Shown: in pieces, positions 6,201 to 11,674 of the stretch
How the letters are laid out: each line of letters opens with the position of its first letter
Position numbering within the stretch: position 1 is the first letter of the stretch
Assembly (NCBI GenBank): GCA_900554095.1
Contig: USGC01000034.1
Location: 1-13,164, forward strand
From: an uncultured bacterium
Lineage (GTDB): Bacteria; Cyanobacteriota; Vampirovibrionia; Gastranaerophilales; Gastranaerophilaceae
Direction: 5' to 3'
DNA length: 13,164 nt
Translations under genes and position numbers: made by a program
Notes under the pieces: model-generated
Told to the model about the DNA's origin: nothing
The model's database searches: none
What the model saw: the letters and a program-made list of their open reading frames with translations, nothing else

Positions 6201-6345
6201 CGACTGCAAATTTAAGATGAGTCCGTGGTGTCCCACCCGCAGCCGTCCATACCCCGCCGCTATTTAGCATATTAAAAGGAGTTGATTCCTTTGTAAGTTA
6301 TGCACCACGCCCGCGTAATCGCAGGAGAATTCGGCTTTAAGGTAT
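6194..6345 (-). ncRNA. Structured non-coding RNA or hsp20 3' UTR
   Basis: This stretch after the hsp20 stop has no ORF of substance but many complementary segments. A helix GTGGTG/CACCAC (6225-6230 with 6304-6309) encloses a hairpin GCATA/TATGC (6267-6271 with 6299-6303) capped by AAAGGA/TCCTTT (6275-6280 with 6287-6292). A second hairpin pairs 6310-6315 with 6320-6325 and is complete only on the minus strand (one G-U wobble, a C-A mismatch on plus). GACT/AGTC (6202-6205, 6220-6223) forms another short stem. It ends at the terminator 6161-6193. It is locally more GC-rich than neighbouring intergenic DNA. Either a separate ~185-nt RNA or a structured 3' tail of the hsp20 mRNA; no known family matched by eye. 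Confidence 0.45.
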
Positions 6346-6353
6346 GAAGTCTG

Positions 6354-6869
6354 TTATTCTTTTTTATCTTCAATTTTTATATTTTCATCTTTGCTGTTGA
6401 TTTTTAACTTTTTAGGTTTAGTTTGTTCGACGTTTTGTTTTGGAACGATGATTGTCAAAAGTCCATCTTTGTATTCAGCCGTACTTTCATCAGGTTTTAT
6501 TGGCGCATCAAAGGAAATTGTTCTTTGATATTTACCGTAGCGAAATTCAGAAGTATGATATCTTTCATTTTTTTCTTCTTCTTTCTTTTCTTCGCGTTCT
6601 TCCTGAATTTCCGCTGTAATCGTCATAAAGTCATTATCAAGTTCAACTTCTATATCGTCCTTTTTAACTCCAGGAAGCTGCACTTTTACTTTATAATTTT
6701 TATCGTTTTGTTTAACTTCAATTGCAGGACGCCAAGTTGACATTTTTTTTATGTTCAAAGGATTTGCAATTGCAGATGACAAAAACGTATCCCGTAAGAA
6801 GTTATTTAATTCCTGGTGAATACTGTCAAAGTATAATTCAGGTTCTCTTACTGTTAAGTCTGTTCTCAT
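6354..6869 (-). CDS. Small heat shock protein, Hsp20/alpha-crystallin family
   Basis: This is an ATP-independent holdase chaperone that binds unfolding proteins in large oligomers. The 171-aa protein has an N-terminal arm (1-45), then an alpha-crystallin domain from WRPAIEV at ~46 through YKVKVQLPGVKKDDIEVEL, a Lys/Glu-rich loop (EEREEKKEEEKNERYH), YGKYQRTISF and the diagnostic YKDGLLTIIVPK. The tail is Lys-rich and includes KLKINSK, without an obvious IxI/V motif. The ATG at 6869 is chosen because AAAGGAG (6881-6875) precedes it; a GTG at 6884 would place that ribosome site inside the gene. It is divergent from the dehydrogenase gene at 7016. It is followed by the structured region and terminator at 6161-6345. 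Confidence 0.93.
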   Translation of the reverse strand: MRTDLTVREPELYFDSIHQELNNFLRDTFLSSAIANPLNIKKMSTWRPAIEVKQNDKNYKVKVQLPGVKKDDIEVELDNDFMTITAEIQEEREEKKEEEKNERYHTSEFRYGKYQRTISFDAPIKPDESTAEYKDGLLTIIVPKQNVEQTKPKKLKINSKDENIKIEDKKE

Positions 6870-6950
6870 ATAAACTCCTTTCACATTGTCATCATAAACT
6901 TTGTTTTAAAGACTTTCATTGAACACAACGGCTATTAATTTGCCAAATCG

Positions 6951-6970
6951 TATTAAACAAATGTTTAATA
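6951..6970. promoter_or_regulatory. 20-bp dyad in the hsp20/dehydrogenase divergent region
   Basis: TATTAAACAAATGTTTAATA has perfect 9-bp arms (TATTAAACA/TGTTTAATA) around AA. It overlaps a possible plus-strand promoter, TTGCCA (6940-6945) with TTTAAT (6964-6969), 46 bp before the dehydrogenase ATG. It is not the CIRCE element and not a clear match to Rex or Fnr sites. A transcription-factor site is likely; the factor is unknown. Confidence 0.5.
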
Positions 6971-7015
6971 GATTATTTTTTATAACCGTAAATAATTAGG
7001 AAAAAGGAGAAAGAA

Positions 7016-8044
7016 ATGTCTATAAGAATGCTTGTCTTTGACTACAGAGAGAATGAAAAGCCGTTTTTTGAAAACAATGAACTGCAAAATTTTGAATTTA
7101 CTTTTTTTGAAAACAACTTAAACTCGCAAACAGTAAAGGACATCCCACAAGACATAAAAGACAGAACAACTGTAATAAGCGTCTTTACAAATTCACAAGT
7201 AACACCTGAAGTAATCGACGCCTTCAAAAATTTGCGAATAATTTCTACACGTTCAACGGCCTACGACCATATCAGCCAAAGTGCAGCCAAAGATAAAAAC
7301 ATAGCCATCATAAATGTTGAAAATTACGGCGCCACAGCGGTTGCGCAATATACATTCGGGCTTTTGATTGCACTTGTAAGAAACATTGTACCGGCTGCGC
7401 TTTTGACAAAAGGCATTAAAGATACGTGCTATGATTTTACCGGCCGTAATTTATCAGAACTATCAATAGGCATTATAGGAACAGGTGCAATCGGTTCTTC
7501 TATATGCCAAATCGCCCACAATTTTAATATGAAGATTTTTGGGCATGATATAAATGAAAGAAATGAGCTAATACAAAAATTCAATTTAGAATATCTTACA
7601 CTCGAAGAAATTATGAAAAAGTCAGATATTATAACTGTTCACATGCCTTACACAGGCAACAACAGGCATATGATTGGAGAAAAAGAATTTGCTCTTATGA
7701 AAGAAAATTCTTATTTCATCAACACTTCAAGCTGCGAACTCGTGCTTTTGGAAGAATTGTACAAAAACCTTTTACAAGGGAAAATTCTTGGCGCCGGACT
7801 GGACGTATTGGTTTGTGAATACGCAAGTCTTAACTGTGTAAATTTTGACAAAAACATGAACGACATTCAGCTTAATTGTTTAAAAGAAAACAATTTCTTA
7901 AAAAAGATAAACGACTTGCCAAACGTCATAGTTACTCCGCACATCGCTTACAACACTCAAAAATCAATTGATTATATTTTACAGAATACCATTGATCAAA
8001 TCCGTGAAATTATCAAAAACGGACACATTTTCGGAGTAGTCTAA
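7016..8044 (+). CDS. D-lactate dehydrogenase-like 2-hydroxyacid dehydrogenase with altered catalytic Arg
   Basis: The family reduces 2-oxoacids such as pyruvate to D-2-hydroxyacids with NADH. The 342-aa length, YGATAVAQYTFGLLIAL near 103-119, the Rossmann loop GTGAIG at 155-160 with Asp in GHDIN, AGLDV and TPHIAYNT fit the D-LDH/VanH branch. By alignment to the Lactobacillus D-LDH pattern, catalytic Glu (268) and His (309) are kept at the correct distances, but the motif N-T-A/S-R-G is N-T-S-S-C here: the Arg that binds substrate carboxylate is Ser239 and the following Gly is Cys240. Two single-base changes would produce this from CGC GGC. The enzyme may be impaired or use another substrate, or these may be sequence errors. 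AAGGAGA precedes the ATG. It is convergent with menG with only 3 bp between stops. Confidence 0.85.
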   Translation: MSIRMLVFDYRENEKPFFENNELQNFEFTFFENNLNSQTVKDIPQDIKDRTTVISVFTNSQVTPEVIDAFKNLRIISTRSTAYDHISQSAAKDKNIAIINVENYGATAVAQYTFGLLIALVRNIVPAALLTKGIKDTCYDFTGRNLSELSIGIIGTGAIGSSICQIAHNFNMKIFGHDINERNELIQKFNLEYLTLEEIMKKSDIITVHMPYTGNNRHMIGEKEFALMKENSYFINTSSCELVLLEELYKNLLQGKILGAGLDVLVCEYASLNCVNFDKNMNDIQLNCLKENNFLKKINDLPNVIVTPHIAYNTQKSIDYILQNTIDQIREIIKNGHIFGVV

Positions 8045-8047
8045 AAA

Positions 8048-8722
8048 CTATTTTTTCATTATTTGCGCCGACAATGTATGGAAAAGAAAATCTTTTTTCT
8101 TTACAAATTTAAAACCGATTTTTTGAAAATCCCTGATTAATTCATCCGGTTCAGGAAATTCCTTTTTAGACTTAATCAAATATTTGTATGCGCCTCGGTT
8201 TGGGGTAAAAATTCCAGCAACAAGAGGTGTTAGAAAATCAAAAAACTTATTAAAAATGTTTTTGCACCCAAAGTCAAGCTGCAAAAACTTTCCGCCGGGT
8301 TTTAAAACACGGTAAACTTCAAAAAGCGCCTTTTCGGGATTTGCGATGTTTCTCAAACCAAATCCCATTGTAACAAAATCAAATGTGTTGTCTTCAAACG
8401 CAAGATTTGTAACATCCATCAATTGAAAATCAGTATCCGGCATTCTTTTCTTTGCAATGTTAAGCATGTTTTGCGAAAAATCAACACCGCTTACAAAAGC
8501 CATCGGCTCTTTTTGTTTTATAAAATACGCAAAATCGCCCGTGCCGCAGCATGCATCTAAAACTCTATCATGTGCTTTAATATCAAGTTCAGCCGCACAT
8601 TCTTTTTTTACAACCTTGTGCAAGCCCAATGAGATTATATTATTCATAAAATCATATTTCGATGCAACTGCATTGAAAAGCTTTTGTATATTTTCAGATG
8701 TCTTAAAAACTGTCATAAACAT
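8048..8722 (-). CDS. menG: Demethylmenaquinone/ubiquinone C-methyltransferase (UbiE/MenG)
   Basis: This enzyme adds the ring methyl group of menaquinone (or ubiquinone) from S-adenosylmethionine at the last quinone biosynthesis step. The 224-aa protein has the family landmarks: VASKYDFMNNIISLGLHK (19-36), SAM motif VLDACCGTGD (54-63), GVDFSQNM (79-86), MDVTNLAFEDNTFD (102-115), GFGLRNIANPEKAL (120-133), RVLKPGGKF, and FTPNRGAYKYLIKS in place of the usual SxAYxYLxxS. It is slightly short for the family. In a low-GC gut lineage menaquinone is the likelier product, hence menG. Starts M1/M3 are both possible; no Shine-Dalgarno is present at either. It is divergent from the DUF4127 gene over 42 bp. 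Confidence 0.93.
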   Translation of the reverse strand: MFMTVFKTSENIQKLFNAVASKYDFMNNIISLGLHKVVKKECAAELDIKAHDRVLDACCGTGDFAYFIKQKEPMAFVSGVDFSQNMLNIAKKRMPDTDFQLMDVTNLAFEDNTFDFVTMGFGLRNIANPEKALFEVYRVLKPGGKFLQLDFGCKNIFNKFFDFLTPLVAGIFTPNRGAYKYLIKSKKEFPEPDELIRDFQKIGFKFVKKKDFLFHTLSAQIMKK

Positions 8723-8730
8723 TTACCATT

Positions 8731-8758
8731 TTGCAATATGTAAATCTTAGCATATAAT
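8731..8758 (+). promoter_or_regulatory. Promoter of the DUF4127-mntP operon, leaderless arrangement
   Basis: TTGCAA (8731-8736), 16-bp spacer, TATAAT (8753-8758), then six bases to the ATG at 8765 with no Shine-Dalgarno. The transcript should begin at or within a base or two of the ATG. The 42-bp gap to the menG start must also contain the menG promoter, so the two overlap. Confidence 0.6.
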
Positions 8759-8764
8759 AAAATA

Positions 8765-10102
8765 ATGAACATAGGATTTATACCAATAGACAACAGGCCT
8801 GTTTGTTATACTTTAGCAGAACAAATAGCCAAAATTGATAATTCTATACACCTTTACCTTCCGCCGCGTGAATATCTCGGGGATTTGACAAAATACGCCG
8901 ACATCGAAAATCTTTTTGATTGGCTTGAAGCTTTAGAGCCGCTTGATGCCCTTATCCTTTCGCTTGATACACTTGCATACGGCGGTCTTATCCCGTCAAG
9001 ACGCTGTGCGCAGACTTTTGATGAAATCAAAGCAAGAGTTTTAAAACTCAAAAAAATATTAGAAAAACAAAATGCTAAAGTTTACGCTTTTTCAAGCATA
9101 ATGCGGATTTCAAATAACAACGTTAACGAGGAGGAAAAAGAGTACTGGTCAAAGTGGGGCAAAAAGATTTTTGATTACTCTTACCAAACGCACAAGCTCG
9201 GCTGCGAAAGCTGTATTTCAAATATAATTCCGTCTGAGATAATTGACGATTACTTAAACACTCGCAAAAGAAACTTTGAAATAAATAAGATTTACCTTGA
9301 ATGGCAAAAACAAGGGATTTTTGAAACTCTTATTTTTTCAAAAGATGATTGCGCCCAATACGGCTTCAATGTCCAGGAAGCCCAAGCACTGGAAGCATTA
9401 GGCGGCAAAACAAAAACCGGTGCTGATGAAATTCCTCTCACACTTTTAGCGCGCAGTGTTAAGAAAGATCTGAAAATAGCTCCTATTTTCCTTGAACCGG
9501 ATTTTAAAAATCTTATATCAAATTACGAAGACGTATCGATTGAAGCTTCTGTTAAAGGACAAATTGAGCTTTGCGGCTGTACATTGGCTTGTGAAGATGA
9601 GGCTGATATTCTTTTGTATGTAAATAACTTCAAATATCATCAGGGCGAAATCGTCATGAAAGTTGACACGGAACCCTTCAGAGGAACGTGGAAGAAGCCC
9701 GATAAGCCTTATATGATAGCTGACGTACGTTTTGCAAACGGCGCTGACAATAGCTTTGTCGAGGAGTTTTTCAAATCAAAACCTGATGAGAACTTTTTTG
9801 GCTATTCAGCGTGGAATACTTCCGCGAACACCCTCGGAAGCCTCATTTGCGCTGCAAAGGTGAAATTTTTCGCTCAAAATTACAATGCTCAAGAATTCAG
9901 AAAACTTCAAGCAATCAGACTGCTGGATGATTGGGTTTACCAGGCAAACTGCCGTCAGCAAGCTGGTAAGCCGGATGTTAAAAGTATTAAAAACTGGATG
10001 AAACCATACGAAAAACAAGTTTTTGAATTTATAGGCCAAGAATTTTCCCCCACATACGGATTTCCCTGGAATAGGCTATTTGAAATTGAGGTGGAGCTTT
10101 GA
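8765..10102 (+). CDS. DUF4127 family protein
   Basis: The 445-aa cytoplasmic protein is recognised as DUF4127, a family without an assigned function. Marker segments are the N-terminal IPIDNRPVCYTLAEQ (6-20), LPPREYLGDLTKYAD, LILSLDTLAYGGLIPSRR near 63-80, SSIMRISNN, a GADEIPLTLLAR motif near the middle, DVRFANGADN and YSAWNTSANTLGS, and the C-terminal RLLDDWVYQANCRQ. The conserved Asp/Asn/Arg-rich motifs and alpha/beta pattern suggest an enzyme, possibly hydrolase- or deacetylase-like, but no reaction is established from what I can see. There is no signal peptide. It overlaps the start of mntP by 4 bp, so the pair is one transcription unit. Confidence 0.88.
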   Translation: MNIGFIPIDNRPVCYTLAEQIAKIDNSIHLYLPPREYLGDLTKYADIENLFDWLEALEPLDALILSLDTLAYGGLIPSRRCAQTFDEIKARVLKLKKILEKQNAKVYAFSSIMRISNNNVNEEEKEYWSKWGKKIFDYSYQTHKLGCESCISNIIPSEIIDDYLNTRKRNFEINKIYLEWQKQGIFETLIFSKDDCAQYGFNVQEAQALEALGGKTKTGADEIPLTLLARSVKKDLKIAPIFLEPDFKNLISNYEDVSIEASVKGQIELCGCTLACEDEADILLYVNNFKYHQGEIVMKVDTEPFRGTWKKPDKPYMIADVRFANGADNSFVEEFFKSKPDENFFGYSAWNTSANTLGSLICAAKVKFFAQNYNAQEFRKLQAIRLLDDWVYQANCRQQAGKPDVKSIKNWMKPYEKQVFEFIGQEFSPTYGFPWNRLFEIEVEL

Positions 10103-10641
10103 ACATAGTTGAATTAATTCTTTTATCAATTGCACTTGGCATAGATTGCTGCGTAGTTTCATTTTCGCAGGGTTTAATCTTTACGGCAAACAGGGTAAAA
10201 AATTCATTACTGCTGGCATTTACAATGGGAATTTTTCAAGGCCTCATGCCCTGTATTGGTTATGCAGGCGCAGACGTAATTCACCACTACGTTGAAAATT
10301 ACACAAAATGGCTTGTTTTTGCAATATTTCTTATACTCGGTTTAAAGTTTATTTTTGAAGCTTTTGGCCCGAAAGAGGAGGACAAAATCTGCTGTATCGG
10401 TTTAAAATGCCTTATATCAATGGGAATTGCAACAAGTATCGACGCGCTTGCTGCCGGTGCAAGCCTGAATTTTACAAAATCAGGACTTTTGCTTCCAGCT
10501 ATTTTAATTGGCGCGGTATCTTTTATTCTTTCATTAAGCGGATTTTGGTTTGGAAATTTATTCAAAGAATTTCCGTCGAAATACCTGGAGATTACAGGCG
10601 GCGTAATCCTTACAATGCTTGCGATAAAGGCATTATTTTAA
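10099..10641 (+). CDS. MntP/YtaF-type manganese efflux membrane protein
   Basis: The 180-aa integral membrane protein has six predicted helices and the two half-repeat signatures of the MntP/DUF204 family: SIALGIDCCVVSFSQG with Asp16 and GIATSIDALAAGASLN with Asp115, which line the ion path. The family exports Mn(II) from the cytoplasm; YtaF relatives are less well defined, so the ion is inferred. The start is TTG at 10099, overlapping the previous stop (TTGA) with GAGGTGGAG upstream, typical of coupled translation. Unusual is a Cys cluster, ICCIGLKC (97-104), at the loop before the second signature, plus CC after Asp16; these could bind a soft metal. It is followed by 250 bp without genes. 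Confidence 0.87.
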   Translation: MNIVELILLSIALGIDCCVVSFSQGLIFTANRVKNSLLLAFTMGIFQGLMPCIGYAGADVIHHYVENYTKWLVFAIFLILGLKFIFEAFGPKEEDKICCIGLKCLISMGIATSIDALAAGASLNFTKSGLLLPAILIGAVSFILSLSGFWFGNLFKEFPSKYLEITGGVILTMLAIKALF

Positions 10642-10701
10642 GCAGCATGGCATGCCTCAAAAGCTTCATCAGTCTAAATCTTTTACAATTCTTTACAATA
10701 C

Positions 10702-10748
10702 TTTAAATCATGAAAAAGCATGCACAGAGCATGATTTCATGATTTAAA
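10702..10748. repeat. Long inverted repeat/hairpin downstream of mntP
   Basis: TTTAAATCATGAAA (10702-10715) and TTTCATGATTTAAA (10735-10748) are perfectly complementary over 14 bp. Between them CATGC (10719-10723) and GCATG (10729-10733) form an inner stem around ACAGA. No T-run follows on either strand, so it is not a standard rho-independent terminator; it may stabilise an mRNA 3' end or bind a protein. Confidence 0.7.
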
Positions 10749-10796
10749 AACCTAAAACCATGTAATGATGTACTATACGAGGAGGTTGACTTTTTA

Positions 10797-10814
10797 AAAA
10801 GCGCCTGCTAGGCG
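10797..10814 (-). terminator. Possible minus-strand terminator hairpin
   Basis: Minus-strand CGCCT (10814-10810), loop AGC and AGGCG (10806-10802) are followed by C and TTTTT. The stem is only 5 bp but all but one pair is G-C. No minus-strand gene is seen feeding into it, so it may instead be part of a plus-strand structure. Confidence 0.3.
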
Positions 10815-10860
10815 AGATACAGCCTATTGTTACAAAAGTTTACATAGTCATGATGTGCCC

Positions 10861-10888
10861 TTGAAAAAAATCCCTTATTTTCTATAAT
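10861..10888 (+). promoter_or_regulatory. Promoter for the Cys-rich small protein
   Basis: TTGAAA (10861-10866), a 16-bp spacer and TATAAT (10883-10888) form a near-consensus promoter. Transcription would start near 10895, about 119 bases before the preferred ATG at 11014. Confidence 0.7.
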
Positions 10889-10894
10889 GTTATT

Positions 10895-11013
10895 AAGAGG
10901 TGGTCAAAAGACCCCAAGGGGAGGAGATAGCAGCAGTCGTAAGGAGTGCTGTACGGCTCCATAGTTGTAAGATAAGAGTTTGGAGATTATATAAATTGTT
11001 TAGAAGTAGAGAT
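10895..11013 (+). promoter_or_regulatory. Structured leader of the Cys-rich small protein mRNA
   Basis: The leader between the promoter and the ATG holds GGTC/GACC (10902-10905, 10910-10913) with an AAAA loop, and AGTCGTA/TACGGCT (10935-10941 with 10952-10958) with one G-U pair. It is rich in GGAG-like purine blocks. The frame through it from GTG 10900 is open but uses GGG, AGG, CGG and ATA codons, which the neighbouring genes use sparingly, so it is read as untranslated. No known riboswitch pattern was matched by eye. Confidence 0.4.
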
Positions 11014-11217
11014 ATGGGTAGAGCAGTTGCAGTCAGAAGATGGACACCGACAGCGTTAGAGTGCTACAAACGCGGATGCAATTGCGAAGGATGTTTTTAT
11101 AAAGATTTTTTCAGCGGTTCATCACAAAAATGCCAGATGAAAGCCTCTGTTCTTGAATTAGTCAGGGTTATCGGCACGCCTAACGTTGAGTTGCAGCAAT
11201 TTATCCTCGAAGACTAA
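11014..11217 (+). CDS. Small Cys-rich protein of unknown function
   Basis: I do not recognise a named family. The preferred 67-aa form begins MGRAVAVRRWTPTALECYKR and has Cys17, 22, 24, 27 and 40 (spacing C-x4-C-x-C-x2-C-x12-C), a pattern suited to zinc or Fe-S binding. A basic N-terminus with a Trp, then the Cys cluster, then a helical segment MKASVLELVRVIGTP, looks like a small regulatory or nucleic-acid-binding protein, but that is inference. A longer frame from GTG 10900 would give 105 aa; I prefer ATG 11014 on composition, although its ribosome site is weak (AGTAGAG). It has its own promoter, is followed by an AT-rich inverted repeat, and lies 82 bp upstream of hpf on the same strand. 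Confidence 0.7.
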   Translation: MGRAVAVRRWTPTALECYKRGCNCEGCFYKDFFSGSSQKCQMKASVLELVRVIGTPNVELQQFILED

Positions 11218-11259
11218 TTTCAAATATTTTTTAATTTAACCCTTTAAAAATATTTGAAA
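11218..11259. terminator. AT-rich 14-bp inverted repeat between the Cys-rich gene and hpf
   Basis: TTTCAAATATTTTT (11218-11231) and AAAAATATTTGAAA (11246-11259) pair perfectly over 14 bp around a 14-base loop, beginning just after the stop codon (11215-11217). It is almost pure A/T and has no trailing T-run, so it is a weak terminator at best. Its right arm runs into the hpf promoter region. Confidence 0.5.
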
Positions 11260-11285
11260 ATGTGTTATACTGTATAAGCAGTATA
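11243..11285 (+). promoter_or_regulatory. hpf promoter with a dyad over the -10 and start site
   Basis: TTTAAA (11243-11248), 17-bp spacer and TATACT (11266-11271) form a plausible promoter. The -10 is the left arm of an inverted repeat TATACTG (11266-11272)/CAGTATA (11279-11285) with a 6-base centre. A protein bound there would cover the start site; as RNA it could fold just ahead of the AGGAGG. Either fits a gene controlled by growth phase. Confidence 0.5.
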
Positions 11286-11299
11286 TATAGGAGGTTTAA

Positions 11300-11674
11300 A
11301 TGCACATTTATGTAACCGGAAGAAACATTGAAATTACTGATGCAATCAAAGCTTATGTAAAAGAAAAGCTTGGCAAAGTTGCAAACCACTATGACCAAAT
11401 TCAAGGAATTGAAGTGGTTCTGTCAGTTATCAAAAACCCTTCAGCATCAGGAAAACACGTTGCAGAAGTATCTTGCAAAACCAACTATGGTTTAATCCGT
11501 GTTGAAGAGGCTGACGATTCAATGTATGCAAGTATTGACTTGCTTGCCGACAAATTAGACCGTCAAGTTAAAAAACTAAAAGACAAAACCTTAGGTTCTG
11601 ACAAATCGTCAATCAGAACAGACAATCTTGCTGAAGAACAAGCAGAAAAAGAACCCGAAAAAGCAGAAGAATAA
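11300..11674 (+). CDS. hpf: Ribosome hibernation promoting factor (HPF/RaiA family)
   Basis: HPF binds in the decoding channel of the 30S subunit and inactivates ribosomes in stationary phase or stress. Residues 1 to ~97 carry the family pattern: MHIYVTGRNIEITDAIKAYV, KLGKVANHYDQI, VVLSVIKN, HVAEVSC, and the closing DDSMYASIDLLADKLDRQVKKLKDK. The remaining ~27 residues are acidic and polar (Glu/Lys/Ala-rich). The C-terminal dimerisation domain of long HPF is absent, so at 124 aa this is a short form with a charged tail, and 100S ribosome dimers would need a partner. AGGAGG (11289-11294) lies 5 bases before the ATG. Its stop overlaps the glycosyltransferase ATG by one base, so the two are co-transcribed. 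Confidence 0.93.
   Translation: MHIYVTGRNIEITDAIKAYVKEKLGKVANHYDQIQGIEVVLSVIKNPSASGKHVAEVSCKTNYGLIRVEEADDSMYASIDLLADKLDRQVKKLKDKTLGSDKSSIRTDNLAEEQAEKEPEKAEE

Larger units (their letters stand above)
10642..10860. other. Gene-free region with large hairpins
   Basis: No ORF of credible length is present. It contains the long inverted repeat at 10702-10748, a GAGGAGG at 10779-10785 that has no usable start codon after it (only an immediate TTG followed by a stop three codons later), and a short GC-rich hairpin at 10802-10814. The latter, read on the minus strand, is followed by C and five T, like a terminator. Whether this is 3' UTR of the mntP operon or carries a small RNA cannot be told. Confidence 0.5.

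Noticed and set aside
6207..6235. Hammerhead-ribozyme-like core (GATGAGTCCGTG on the plus strand)
   Set aside because: The required CUGAUGA start and the GAAA segment are missing, and no cleavage-site arrangement of three stems can be drawn.
6215..6240. T-box-like GGGTGG...ACCACGG on the minus strand
   Set aside because: It has two extra bases in the conserved box, no recognisable stem I or specifier loop, and no aminoacyl-tRNA synthetase or amino acid gene follows.
10765..10797. Ten-codon ORF ATGATGTAC... in the spacer after mntP
   Set aside because: It has no ribosome site of its own and contains the GAGGAGG within it; too short to support.
10900..11013. N-terminal extension of the Cys-rich protein from GTG 10900
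   Set aside because: The codons (GGG, AGG, CGG, ATA) and Arg/Val-rich translation are unlike the neighbouring genes, and complementary segments suggest an RNA leader; not fully excluded.
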